64,000 nt of DNA from contig CM067550.1 in NCBI GenBank assembly GCA_034509755.1, positions 15,679,001 through 15,743,000 of the forward strand, in the 5' to 3' direction. Positions within the stretch are counted from its first letter, which is position 1. Each line of letters opens with the position of its first letter. A model generated the notes under the pieces. That model was not told the DNA's origin. It worked only from the letters and a program-made list of their open reading frames with translations, and made no database searches. Below are positions 1 through 11,799 of this stretch, piece by piece. Origin of the DNA: Anisodus tanguticus. Its lineage: Eukaryota > Streptophyta > Magnoliopsida > Solanales > Solanaceae. The translations under genes and the position numbers were made by a program.

Positions 1-1016
1 CAGGAACATATGCCTGGATTTCCATGAGTTCTTAAATACAAGTTATGATCATTATCACTCAGTTCCATGAAGTCATATATGTTTGTCATGATTTATACAA
101 GTTATATTATGTAATTCTTCACATGCAAAATTTTAAAATTTGCAAGTTATGTTTACAAGTCCTTTCATGAAATTCATGGGTTTTCAAGCCAACTATTTTC
201 AAGTACATGTTTTGGGAGATGCACATATTACCGAGAACTCTCAGACAACCTGAAACTATGTATGCCAATGTAGGATAAGGATCGCTCTGCCAGAGGATGA
301 TACCTTCTTATTATCCCTTATGGAATTATTGAATCCATCATGTTCATGTCCATGTCTCGTACTTCAGCAAAGTACGAGATGGCTTAGCTGATCGAGCAGA
401 GATCAGAGTCCACATTCATATGTGGTGGTTCATGTCAATTTTGTTAATGCTCTCCCAAAGCTATACAAATATATAGTTTTACAAATTTTATACATATTAT
501 TATACTCATATTCATGTTCATATTTCAGTTTCAGTTCATGTCCTATTATTCTATGTGCCAACTTATTTCTTTCAGTTGCTTTACCTACAGTACAATTCAA
601 ATGTACTAACGTCCCTTTTCATGGGGCCTGCACTTCATGGTGTTGGATTGCTTCAGTATCACCTTTTGGTGATCCTCATATCATTCGGGGTGTCAGTTTA
701 ATTACTTTTGATTATGCATTAGTAGTAAAGTTATGTCAGGGCCTTGTGTTGGTAAACATTTTTGCACACTCATGTTTTAGACGTTTTATAAACTAGTCTA
801 GTTAGCATGACATGAAAATATTATTTTCAAACTTAACATGTTTTACTTAGATATTTTCGCTCTGATTATTTCAATATATGTTCTCCGTGTTTTAAATCAC
901 TATTAGTACATGATTTTGATGCCCATGTTGATAAGAAATCCACGTGATTCGTTTGATTACATGCAGTCAGGCACCAAGTGTTGTGTTTCGTCCTGACCAT
1001 GGTTCGAGGCATGACA
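1..1016 (+). mobile_element. Tekay chromovirus element 1, 5' LTR (partial)
   Basis: This is the 3' part of a long terminal repeat that begins before the window. It aligns along its length by eye with the LTRs at 1523-3665 and 25777-27697, sharing the motifs around the CAGTCAGGCACC box near 965 and the terminal ATGACA. It ends at 1016, five bases before a methionine-tRNA primer-binding site. Short open frames inside it, such as the one at 422-796, are LTR sequence and not genes. Confidence 0.85.
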
Positions 1017-1021
1017 AAGCT

Positions 1022-1033
1022 TGGTATCAGAGC
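1022..1033 (+). other. Primer-binding site, initiator tRNA-Met
   Basis: TGGTATCAGAGC lies just inside the 5' LTR end. It is the standard plant primer-binding site, complementary to the 3' end of initiator methionine tRNA, where minus-strand DNA synthesis starts. It fixes the orientation of element 1 as plus strand. Confidence 0.9.
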
Positions 1034-1232
1034 ACTAGGTTCAAGTGTCTTAGAGAGTCTTTGAGACCGTGTCCAGTGGGGTAACTTTTATGTGTGTGAG
1101 GTCCCCACATATGTAAACAGTTGACCACCAAGACATCTAGGATTGTCTCACTTCTTTCATACTTTAGATTATGCAGTTAGAGCTATACCTTCAGGACATC
1201 CTTCTAACTCATGTGTATTACGTATTTAAAAA

Positions 1233-1517
1233 ATGCATGTGAAAAGAAAATCAACTACAAGCAAGAGAGTTGCCACTAATGCCACTCGTGAGGATGATGC
1301 TCAGGATCAGGGAGCCAATTCGAGTACAACACCCATATCCGATACTACAGGGCTTGCGGAGATCCCAGTTCTGCCACCAAGTTCCACTGATTCATATATT
1401 AGGGGAGCTATTCAGTTGCTCACCCAACTTGTGGCCGCTCAAACCAACGTCAGGGAACAACTCTAAGTACGGGAACTAATGGAGAGTCATCTAATTTTAG
1501 GACTCATGAGTTTCTTC
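1233..1517 (+). pseudogene. Tekay element 1 gag, N-terminal part
   Basis: An open frame starting at ATG 1233 encodes a hydrophilic N-terminus rich in Lys, Ser and Thr, followed by a segment reading GAIQLLTQLVAAQ. The same order occurs in the second Tekay copy near 27912-28130, so the start is supported by the pair. The frame is broken at about 1466 relative to the other copy, and gag is then interrupted by an inserted LTR at 1523. Gag would form the virus-like particle; this copy cannot. Confidence 0.75.
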
Positions 1518-1913
1518 GTATGTCTAACACCTCGTAACTTCGAGCTATGGTTTGAACTGTACGATGGGAAAATTATAAAACCAAGATGAGGAGTGTAGAA
1601 AGTGTTTTGAAAACTAATCAAGGCATAAGAATAGTCTTAGGAAAAATTAGTCGGAAGCTACTTTACGGAGCATGTTTTAAAGTGAATTTGCCGCATGCCT
1701 CACTAAACTGAGTGTGTGGATAAATTTATTAGGAATATCAAAACAGTTCCTTCATGAAAGTTATAGCCCTTTGAAAGACATTTCCATACATATAAGGCCC
1801 ATATCCAACAGAGTTCTGTACAAAGAGTTATGGCCGATTTACTGAGGATGTATAAAATGAAAATCTCAATTCTTGTAGGATTAACTTTTAAAGCCCAAGC
1901 CTTTATGATAACC

Positions 1914-1921
1914 TATAAATA
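1914..1921 (+). promoter_or_regulatory. Candidate LTR TATA box
   Basis: TATAAATA sits about 390 bp inside the solo LTR, at the same relative position as the TATA boxes at 8710 and 26174 in the related LTRs. Conservation of place in three copies supports a promoter role. The start site itself was not identified. Confidence 0.5.
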
Positions 1922-2480
1922 CAACCCTAAAACGTTTTATGTAAGGATTTTCAACCAGAACTGCTACCAAACACCTAAGGTGAGTTATTATTAAAATTAC
2001 TATGTCAATTATATTAAGTTATCACTAGAATAACACCGAATCATTATTTGGAATCACTAGATTTTGGAAAATTCATTCAAGGTCGAATTTGGAATAAAGA
2101 TTTTGGATTTCTTCAAAAGGGTAAGCCCCTCACTCATTAATGGATTATATGAAGTCATTATTATATTTTATATATTTAATGATTGGTAGAATCATGAAAT
2201 AAGATTGATTTAGATGTACTCCATCAAACGCAAAGTCGTAGTAATTTTGCTGTAGATTTCCCCCCCGACCAGCCAGCTTCCCATGGCGTTTTATGATAAT
2301 TTAACCATTGGATCGAGCCTAAATTTTAACTGACTGGTTACAAGATATAGGTTGAGCTATGAACAGTAGCTACGAAAATCGGTGAAAACTCTTCCCCACG
2401 CCTCATTTTCCATGAAGTCACGAAAATTCCATAACTTGGGATTTTTACTCTCTTATCATGATAACCCTAATTACATGTAA

Positions 2481-2482
<2 letters not shown>

Positions 2483-2521
<39 letters not shown>
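2483..2521. repeat. AT dinucleotide microsatellite
   Basis: About 19 uninterrupted TA units lie within the nested solo LTR. The other Tekay LTR copies do not show this expansion at the matching place, so it arose after insertion. Confidence 0.95.
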
Positions 2522-2522
<1 letters not shown>

Positions 2523-3670
2523 GTTATTGTAATCATGATATGTCACTATGATTGTCATGAACCTGTCCGTAATCTATAAACGCATGCTTTGAATTCCATG
2601 AGTTCCTAAATTACAAGTTATGATCATTGTTACTCAGTCCATGAAACTATACATGCTTTTTCATGATTTATACAAGTTATATGATATATCTATTTTACAT
2701 GATAAATTATGATTTCAAACCATACTTCAAACCATATTGTACAAGTTGCTTTCATGAAAACCAAGGGCTTACAAGCCACTATTTACAAGTACATATATTG
2801 AGAGTTCCATAGTTTACCCAGAAGGCACAAATAGCCTGAAACTATGTATGCCACCGTAGGATAAGGGTCATTCACTAAATGACGATATGTTCAGATTGCG
2901 GATTGGATCCTTTCATGCCACGTTCATGTCTCATACTCTGGCAAGGTATGAGAGAGCTCTATTGGTCGGTCCAGGTACCAGACTCCACCTACTCAGGTGG
3001 TGATGCATGTTGTCGGTATACTAGTTCTCTCCCCACAAATATACAAATATACAGATATACGGTATTACATACATGCAGTTTTACAGAATTTATACATGTT
3101 TTTACACGCATGTTAGATCATGTTCAATTTAAGTTTTATGTTCTTATTATTTCATGTGCCAGCTTATTCCTTCCGTTGCTTTACATACAGTACAATTCAA
3201 ATGTACTAACGCCCCTTTACATGGAGCTTGCACTTTACGGTGCAGGTGCCGAGTTTTAGGATGACTAATTTGCTCGTTAGGATTGATTCAGTATCTGCTA
3301 TTTGGGGTGCCCCATCTCATTTGGGGTGTCCATCTATTTATGTTTATGATTATGCATTATAGTAGAGGTATGCCAGGACCTTGTTCTAGTAAACAGTTTT
3401 GCAGTCAGACTCATGTTCAGAGGTTTCATAGACTAGTTTAGTATGTCATGTCAGCATTGGTTTTCAGACTTAATATGTTTTCAAATACTTCCACAAAATA
3501 TATATTTTCAGATTATATTCAATATGCAGCTTTCATATTTTAATATCATTTTTAGTGCATGCTTTGGATGCCTATGTTGATTCAGCAGCCATGTGGTTTG
3601 TTCGGTCACATGTTGTCAGGCATGAAATGCCATATTTTTCTTAGGCCATGGTTCAGGGCGTTACAGTATG

Positions 3671-4560
3671 AACCCTCTGGTGTTCGTAGGGTCAATTAAG
3701 ACAGAGGATCCGCAGAATTACATTGATGAGCTTCAGAAAAATTTTCATGTTATATATGTTACTGAAGTAAAGGCAACAGAGTTTAGAGCTTATTAGTTGC
3801 AAGATGTTGCTAACATCTGGTATGAGTCTTGAGAGCAGTCCCACAGGAAAGATGCATCTCTATCAACTTGGGATGAGTTTGTAAATTCTTTTATTAAGTA
3901 TTTTCTGCCAATTAAGGTCAGGGAATCAAAGGCAATAGAATTTGAGAAGCTCAAACAGAATGGCAGGAGTGTTCAGAAATACTATCTTCAGTTCGTCTCT
4001 TTGGCAAAGTATGATCCATATATGCTTCCAGACATGAGGGCCAGAGTTAAGCGTTTCATGTATGTTCTTGATCCCCATTTGTATGATGCAGCTAATATTA
4101 CAGCTCAAAACAAAATGATGACTGTTAGAAAGATGGTTGCCTTCGTATAGAGATGAGAGCAGGATGAAGGAAGAGGAAGCATTACAGAAAGAGAATGACA
4201 GGGAGTTTAATAACATAGCCAAGTCTTCAGGTCACTTCAGCCGTGGGGAAGGTAGAGGAAGATAGTTCTTCAAAAATAGGTCATCAGGACATGCTCCATC
4301 TTCAGACAGTGCCCCAGCTCCAAGGTTCAGGAGTGATAACAATAAACAGAACTTCAGAGCATCATGCTCCCTGTAACAAGCCAATGTGGGTCAAAGTTCT
4401 TTCAGTAACCCAGTTTATGCTAAGTATGGTAAAAGGCACCTGGGGGAGTGTCACTTGGGTATGGATGTCTGTTTTGGGTGTGGCCAGTGAGTTCACTTTC
4501 AGTGAGACTATCCATCAGTGAGGCGGGGTACATGAGGTAATGTGGCTTAGTCCACAAATT
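3671..4560 (+). pseudogene. Tekay element 1 gag, C-terminal part with zinc knuckle
   Basis: This continues gag after the inserted LTR. The translated segments match copy 2 at 28196-29040: a retrotransposon-gag core (WDEFVNSFIKYFLP; FEKLKQNGRSVQKYYLQFVSLAKY), a basic Ser/Arg-rich linker, then a CCHC-like zinc knuckle around 4470-4520 (CFGCGQ in part). In-frame TAG and TGA codons occur at several places where copy 2 or the family has Gln or Arg codons. It is not translatable as a whole. Confidence 0.8.
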
Positions 4561-4640
4561 CAGCAATTTCTCATAATTCTCAAGCCCAAACATGGCGTGG
4601 TCCAGCTAAGTCTGGTAAAGAAGAAAGAGGCCCAAACTGC

Positions 4641-4964
4641 TTGTATGTACTATCAGGTCATCAGGACATAGAGGCCCGTGCAAATGTGGTCACAAGTATA
4701 CTAACCATTTTTCCTTTCGATGTTTATACCCTTATGGATCCTGGATGCACTCTGTCATATGTAAACCTTTTTGTTTCTATCAAATTTGGGATAGAACCAG
4801 AAAAGTTGCATGAACCTTCTGAAGTATCTACTCCAGTTGATGAGTTAGTTATAGCCAGGCAGGTTTATAGGGGTTGTCTAGTTAAAGTCTATCACTTTAT
4901 TACAGTAGTTGACTTGGTAGAGATAGAATTAATAGACTTCAATGTAATCATGGGTATGTATTAG
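4641..4964 (+). pseudogene. Tekay element 1 aspartic protease domain
   Basis: A 107-residue open segment matches the RVP_2-type retropepsin of Tekay elements: DVYTLMDPGCTLSYVN keeps the fold around the catalytic D-S/T-G site, but the usual DSG/DTG triad reads DPG. The copy at 29208-29474 shows the same DPx variant. The protease would cut Gag-Pol. It is isolated here by upstream and downstream stops. Confidence 0.75.
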
Positions 4965-5164
4965 TTGTCTTCATGTTACGCCATAATAGGTTGTAAACCA
5001 AAATTGTAAAATTTGAATTTCCCGGTGAACCAGTCATAGAATGGAAGGGTGATGCAGTGACATCCATATGGAGGTTTATTTACTATCTTAAAGACAGAAA
5101 GATGTTAACCAAGAGTTACATTTACCACCTAGTTCTGGTTAGGGATGAAGATACGCAAACCCCA

Positions 5165-6530
5165 ACTCTCCAGTAAATACCCATTGTCAATGAGTTTTCA
5201 GAAGATCTTCCCGGAGTTCCTCCCGATAGGGAGATTGAGTTTGGAATTGATCTACTTCCTAGCACTAAGCCGATATCTATTCTTCCATACAGAATGACTC
5301 CAACAGAGTTAAGAGAATTAAAATCTCAATTGAAATATATCCTTGATACATGATTTATTATACTAAGTGTCTCACCATGGGGTGCACCAGTCTTATTTGT
5401 TCGAAAAAAGGTTGGGTCTTTGCGTATGTGCATTGACTACTGGTAGTTGAAAAAAGTCACCAGTAAGAACAAATACTCTCTTCGAGAATCGATGATTTAT
5501 TCGATCAACTTCAGGGTGCACAATGTTATTCCATAATTGACCTCAGATCAAGGTACCATCAGCTTAGGGTTAAGGAAGTTGACATTCTAAAAACTGCCTT
5601 CAGAACTCACTATGGTCATTTTGAATTTTGTGTTATGCCATTCAGATTGACAAATTCCCCAGCTTCTTTTATGGATCTTGTGAACAGAGACTTCAAGCCT
5701 TACATTGATCTTTTCGTCATTGTCTTTATTGATGATATTCTAGTCTATTCCTGTAGTGAGACTGATCATGCAGAACATCTCATAATAGTGTTGTGGACGC
5801 TATAGGAATGTAAGCTTTATGCAAAGTTTTCCAAGTGTGAATATTGGCTTAAGTCAGTGGCATTCTTAGGCCATGTGATTTCAGGCGAAGACGTCCAGGT
5901 TGATTTTCAGAAAATAGACGTTGTTAAGAATTGGTCCAGACCCACTTCTGCTTCAGATATACAAAGTTTCTTGGGTCAAGCAGACTATTACAGGCGATTC
6001 GTAGAAGGTTTCTCTTCCATCTCTGATCCATTGACTAGGTTGACTCAGAAGAAAGTCAAATTTCAATGGTCAGATATTTGTGAGCGTAGTTTTAAAGAAT
6101 TGAAAATGAGCTTGACTTCTGCTCCAGTGTTGACATTGCCAGAAGGGAACTGAGGGGTTCGTTATTTATTGTGATGCTTTAGGAATTGGTCTTAGGTGGG
6201 TTTTAATGAAAATGAGCCTGACTTACGCATCCAGACTGCTTAAACCTCATGAAAAGAATTATCCGACTTATAACGTAGAATTGGCAGTCGTGATTTTTGT
6301 ACTAAAGATATGACGTCATTATTTGTATGGAGTTCACATTGATATTTTCACAGATCACAAGAGCCTTCAGTAAATGTTCAAGCAGCGGGAGTTGAATCTT
6401 AGACAGAGGAGATGGCTCAAACTGATAAAGGATTATGATATAGATGTCATCTACCATCCAGGGAAAGCGAACGTGATAGTCGATGCTCTTAGTCAACGAT
6501 ACATGAGAAGTCTAGCTCATGTTGAAGAAG
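5165..6530 (+). pseudogene. Tekay element 1 reverse transcriptase and RNase H
   Basis: The translated pieces run in family order. First comes the linker NEFSEDLPG and DREIEFGIDLLP, the entry to the RT domain; then palm motifs with FIDDILVYS near 5727-5760, where the two catalytic Asp are kept; then the thumb (FLGHVISGEDVQVDFQKID, from 5857). RNase H follows (YCDALGIG near 6160; DHKSLQ near 6355; HPGKANVIVDALS near 6450). Stops and frameshifts separate the blocks. These domains would copy the element's RNA into DNA. Confidence 0.85.
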
Positions 6531-6739
6531 ATAAGAGAACCATTACGAAGGAGATTCATTGACTAGCCAGTCTAGGAGTTCGACTCATGGACTCCGAAGA
6601 TGGTAGTGTAGTTGTCCAGTACAAGTCTGAATCCTCCTTAGTAGCCGAAGTGAAGGAGATACAGTTTAATGATCTCATTTTGATGTAACTGAAATAAAGG
6701 ATTCACAAGTATAAGACTACGACTTTTGAACAAGGGGGA

Positions 6740-8075
6740 GATGATGGTACTTTGAGATACCGAGGTAGGTTATGTGTTCTAGATGTAGATGAACTCAGAG
6801 AGCGAATCATGGCAGAAATGCATAATTCTAGGTATTAAATTCATGTAGGTTCTACCAAGATGTATTATGACCTTAAAGAGATTTATTGGTTGAATAACAT
6901 GAAGAGGAATGCGGCAGACTTTGTAGCGAAGTGCTCGAATTGTCAGCAGGTGAAAGCTGAGCACCAAAGGCCGAATGGGTTAGCTTAGAATATTGATATT
7001 CTAATTTGAAAATGAGAGATGATAAACATGGATTTTATAATAGGTCTACCTCGCTTAGTCCAAAGGCATGATTCGATTTGGGTGATTATGAACCAATTGA
7101 CTAAATCAAATCACTTCTTACCAATCAAAACAACAGACTCAATAGAGAATTATGCTATGTTGTATATCCGAGAAATTATAAGGCTTCATGGGACCCCAGT
7201 GTCCATTCTTTCGGATCATGGTACTCAGTTCACAACACACACTTGGAAATCATTCCAGAATGAATTGGGTACCAAGGTAAACCTTAGCACAACTTTTCAT
7301 CCTCATATAGATGTCCAGGCAGAGTGTACTATTCAGACTCTTGAGGATATGTTGAGGGAATATGTCCTTGATTTCAAAGGTAATTGGGATGATCATTTAC
7401 CTCTCATTGAGTTTGCTTATAATAATAGTTATCATGCTAGCATCCAAATGTCACCATTTGAAGCTCTGTATGGGCGAAGGTGTAGATCCCCAATCGGTTG
7501 GTTCGAAGTTGGTAAGGCAGAATTGTTAGGACCAGTCTTGGTCTATCAGGCTTTGGAGAAAGTCAAGTTAATTTAAGAGTGTTTGAAAATAGCTTAAAGT
7601 TGCCAGAAATCTTATTCGGATGTGGGCCGTAGAGACTTGCAGTTTCAAGTTGATGATTGGGTATTTTTGAAAGTTTCACCTATGAAATATGTCATGAGGT
7701 TTGGAAAAAAAGAAAAGCTCAGTCCCAGATATATCGGACCATATAGGATTTTGAGGAGAGTTGGCAAAATGGCTTATGAACTTGAATTGCCACAAGATCT
7801 GGTTATTGTGCATCCAGTGTTTCATCTATCCATGTTGAGGAAGTATGTGGGAGACCCGTCGTTGGTTGTCCCTACTGATTCCATTATAGTTAAGGATGGT
7901 TTTACCTATGAGGAGATCACTATGGCTATTTTGGATCGTTAGATTCAGAAGTTAAAAACTAAGGAAGTTGCCTCGGTGAAAGTGTTATGGAGAAGTCAGA
8001 ATGTTGAAGAGGCTACATGGGAAGCCGAAGAAGATATGAACTCCAGATATTCGCACTTATTTGAGGATCAAGGTA
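6740..8075 (+). pseudogene. Tekay element 1 integrase with chromodomain
   Basis: An HHCC zinc-binding region (CSNCQQVKAEHQRP near 6930-6975) is followed by the DDE core at 7019-7576: DFIIGLP, then SDHGTQFT, then TIQTLEDML, so all three acidic positions are present. The C-terminal GPY/F module lies at 7622-7942 (SPRYIGPYRIL). Near 7970-8060 the segment VKVLWRSQNVEEATWEAEEDM is a chromodomain signature, which places the element in the chromovirus (Tekay/Del) branch. Two stops break the frame, but this is the best-preserved part of the element. Confidence 0.88.
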
Positions 8076-8308
8076 AATTCCTTCAGTATTCATGTCATGT
8101 CCTTTTCATATCCATGTCTCGTGTTTCACTTTCATGTATTCAGTATTCATGTTCCATGTCCCCATGTTTATGTTTTTATGTAATCATGGCAGTTCAGTTC
8201 CCATGTTTCATGCCATGTTTGTTCACGTTCATGTACTCGTGCTATGTCCAGTCTCATTATTAACCATGACCCATTAATCAAGGATGAATGATCCCAAAGA
8301 GGAGATAT

Positions 8309-9080
8309 TATCACAGCTCGTACCTTTAAACTAAGTCATGTTTATGATTCAGAGGTGTAGGAAACCAATAGCAGGGAGTTTAAAGTTGAAAACCAGTTTC
8401 AGTTCTACAGAATAAATTCTACACCGGATTATACGGACCATAAAATTAATTATGGTCTGTCAAAATGAACCGTCTGTTTCATTTTGAAATTGATGGAACC
8501 CAATAGCTTTTTACGGATCATATAAATTTATACGACCCATCGATTTCGACCGTCTTGGAACCTTAGTTTTTTTAGCTCACTGAATTTTTATAAACTTGAG
8601 ATACGATTCGATTATATAGATCGTATAAAATTTGACGGTCCATTGGTAGACCGTAGAAAAGTCGACGGACTGTCGAATATGACCTTCAAATCTCTCTGAT
8701 AGCAAATAGTATAAATACGCAGCATTAGTCCCAAAAATCAGATTTTCATATTCCCTAAGCCCTAGAATGAAGTTCTCTTCTCCCATCATCCCCATAGCTC
8801 AAGGTAAGTCCTTTTCATGAAATTTCACGTGATTCTAATCATGTACAATCGATTCTTAAGCGAAAGTCATTATTTCTAACCTAGGGTTTACAAGAAAACA
8901 CAACGCAAGGAATTAAAGGTTCAAACTTTGGATTCCTCCTTCCAAGTTAAGATTTTAAATACAAGTTTGGAGTGAATAAGGTATGTAGAGCTTCTATCTA
9001 TGTGTGAGAACATCATTGTTCTTCCCCACGCCACAGTTATCCACGAAATCATAAATTTCCATAATCTAGGGTTTTACTCA
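8309..9080 (+). mobile_element. Tekay element 1, 3' LTR (truncated)
   Basis: It starts TATCACAGCTCG, a decayed form of TGTAACACCTCG, directly after a purine tract (8297-8308). It follows the 25777 LTR closely through the CCGTC-rich stretch, the TATA box and the segment CTTCCCCACGCCAC near 9023, then similarity stops at about 9080. The distal half of the LTR is missing and is replaced by unclassified LTR-like DNA. Confidence 0.8.
8710..8717 (+). promoter_or_regulatory. LTR TATA box
   Basis: TATAAATA lies 401 bp into the 3' LTR of element 1. The matching box of the second element lies at 26174, 397 bp into its LTR. The spacing agreement supports a shared promoter. Confidence 0.55.
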
Positions 9081-9265
9081 TGTAATAGTCCGTAAATCTG
9101 AGTTAGGTTTGAAGGTGTTAAAAACTAGTATTAAGATGATATTATAGCTATATGAATCTATTCGGGATGAAATCGGGTGATTCACAGTCGTTTTGAAGTC
9201 AAACCAAAAAGTGATGTTCTTAAGGGCTTCTAAATTCGTCTAAAGTCTGGAGGAATTCTTACTAT
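9081..9265. repeat. Unclassified LTR-like DNA, left arm
   Basis: This stretch lies between the broken Tekay LTR and the 3.4 kb solo LTR. No coding potential is visible. It should be contiguous with 12710 onward once the solo LTR is removed. Confidence 0.4.
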
Positions 9266-10884
9266 TGTCGCGCCCTATTTTCGACCCGCTCCGAGGTCAA
9301 AAGCAGAACACGGCGTGTTTCGGTGATTCCTGGGTAAAAGGGTCGAGGAGTCGCCACCTAATTATTTTTTACGGTGAATTAGGACACCTAAATATTTAAA
9401 CTAAATGCTGCAATGTAAACTCCGATTTTAATGGTCTGCGAAACTAGTGAGATTCTAGGTAAGGGTTCTTTATTATCCTAAAGGGAAGGGTTAGCATCCT
9501 TTAAGATCCGCTAACTTGCGGTTATCCGGCCAAACTCAAGTTAGCTATTGTAGTAAGAAAAATGCATGTTTTAAAGTATGAAGTTAAAAAGATGTTTGTA
9601 AATAATTAATGAAAGAGATGTATTTTGTATATGTATGCATTTGTGACAATAATAAGGAGAAAAGCAATTAATTTGTAATGCCAAAGGAGTAATTTTTGAA
9701 AATCATTTTTTAGTTGTACAATTAATAAAATGAATAGAAGATGATCAAAGTTTGTTTAGAAAATTTTAAATATGCATGACGAGCCTAAAAATAAATAAAC
9801 TAGCGGAGGGTTTCTAAGTTTGAATTAACCGAGCCTGCAAGTAAAATAAGCTAGCGACGGGTTTCAAGTCTTAAACTTAACCTATGAATTAATTCTAAGT
9901 TTGCCTATTCTAAGGATTTCGATAATTACATAAGTGCAGTAAATAATATTACAATACAGAGCGGGATAAAAGCTGAATTAAAGAAAGTAAATAAATAAAT
10001 AAACTCCGAGAAATATCTGCCTTCATTGACTTTGTTCCTTGCAAGCTGTCAAGAACAAACGGTTAGAAGCAGTTAAAAAAAACAAATAACTTCGGATCCG
10101 TAACCAAAACAGTGAATGTTTTGATCACGGAGGGCTCAGACTTAAATTTTGAAAAGACCATTCCAATCACGTCGTGGCTGCAAACATGACTCAATGGTTA
10201 TTTTGATTGCCTCGCCTACTAAACGTGTTGGTCTCTCGGATGAAATAAGAAAAGATCACTATAATCACGTCGTGGCTGCGAATATATAAGTCACCTCGCC
10301 TACTAAACATGTTGATCTCAGATGAAATAAAAAGGTTTAAGCCTCATCCTTGCCCAGAAGTTATATTTCAGTCTTTACAACTGTGGAGGCCTCAAAATCG
10401 ACGGATATTTTTCATCGGTCAGTGTAGTATCGTGTTCAAATCAGCAAAATTAAATTGAAATAGTAAGCAACAGCAGTAGGCAGTAAACAGTAAACAGAGA
10501 GCCAATTTCCGAAAAGACGCGGTGTTTAATTTAAAACAGTAAAACAGTAAATATCCATTGCATGGATGTTTAAAACAGTAAAACAGTAAGATATCCGTTA
10601 CACGGATGTTTAACTACCAAAACAGTAAACTAAAACAGAGAAACGAAAAAAAGCGCGGCCTCGAATTCAATTTCATCGGCCTAAATGCGGTATTAGTTCA
10701 ATCGATAACAACAATGCCAAAGAAATGAGCAGTGAGCAATTAAAATATCCAACCCGAATTCTGAAATTTTGGAACCGAAACAGGATTAAGAAGTATTTAT
10801 AAAAAAATCAGACTCGGATTATGAACAGTGAATTAATTCTGAAAACAGACCCGGAATAGTGACTAGAATTGGAATCCAAAATTC

Positions 10885-11530
10885 AGACTTTTCAGATAAC
10901 CAACAACAGCTAAAAAATGCAAGAATTCCGGAATTTATTCAAACCGGATAGACCCGACCCGGGTCAGTGACCCGACCCGAATCAGGTGTCAAACCCAAAA
11001 TTGAATATTTTCACCAATTTCAGATAATCAACATACAAAATATGAAATGCAAGAATTCTGGAAATAATACCCGAACCGGGTCGACCCGACACGGGTCAGT
11101 GACCCGACCCGAATCAGATACTCAACCCGAAATCAAATCTTTTCGCCAATTTCAGATAACCAACATACAGAAATATGAAATGCAAGAATTCTGGAAATAA
11201 TATCCGAACCGGGTCGACCCGACCCGAGTCAGTGACCCGACCCGAGTCAGTGACCCGACCCGAATTGGATATTCAACCCGAAATCAAATCTTTTCGCCAA
11301 TTTCAGATAACCAACATACAGAAATATGAAATGCAAGAATTCTGGAAATAATACCCGAACCGGGTCGACCCGTACCGGGTCAGTGACCCGACCCGAATTG
11401 GATATTCAACCCGAAATCAAATTTTTTCGCCAATTTCAGATAACCAACATACCAAATATGAAATGCAAGAATTCTGGAAATATTCGAACCGGGTCGACCC
11501 GACCCGGGTCAGTGACCCGACCCGAACATA
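10885..11530. repeat. ~130 bp tandem array with CCCGACCCG motifs
   Basis: The phrase TTTCAGATAA recurs with CAGATAA starting near 10893, 11021, 11153, 11304 and 11437, so the unit is 128-151 bp with about five copies. Each unit joins an AT-rich half to a GC-rich half built from CCCGACCCG and CCGGGTCGACCCG, which is partly self-complementary. The open frames at 10967-11200 and 11326-11586 are translations of this array and not genes. Confidence 0.9.
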
Positions 11531-11799
11531 CCCGAATCGGAGAATCAAAACAGTGGAGAACAAACCTTTTCGGACTTAATTCTTGAATAACAGGGAAGGC
11601 AAAATCTTTGAAATCAAGAACACAACCAAATATTTTATATGGAAATCGGACCTCCGAAAATGCTCCGAAAATCCTTTGGTTTTTTTTTCTTTTTTTCCTC
11701 CTTTTCCCTTGAAGAACACAAGGGGTTTTTATAGCCTCATTTCCCCCTAAAATCGAGCTTAAATTCAAAATAAAGGGCCCAAAACAATGATTTTGGAAC

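Larger units (their letters stand above)
1523..3665 (+). mobile_element. Nested solo LTR of a Tekay-type element
   Basis: A 2143 bp LTR lies inside gag. It starts TCTAACACCTCG (one change from the TGTAACACCTCG of the copy at 25777) and ends GGCGTTACA. The five bases GTATG flank it at 1518-1522 and 3666-3670, a perfect target-site duplication. When it is removed, gag reads through (REFLRM then NPLVFV). No internal region follows, so it is a solo LTR left by LTR-LTR recombination. It carries its own TATA box near 1914 and a long AT dinucleotide run. Confidence 0.92.

Noticed and set aside
422..796. 124-residue open frame
   Set aside because: It lies inside the Tekay LTR, and matching frames in other copies of the LTR are broken. 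Cys/Ser/Phe-rich translation with no domain.
10967..11586. Frames with repeated TRPES and RTGSTR peptides
   Set aside because: These are translations of the ~130 bp tandem array; no sign of selection on the protein.
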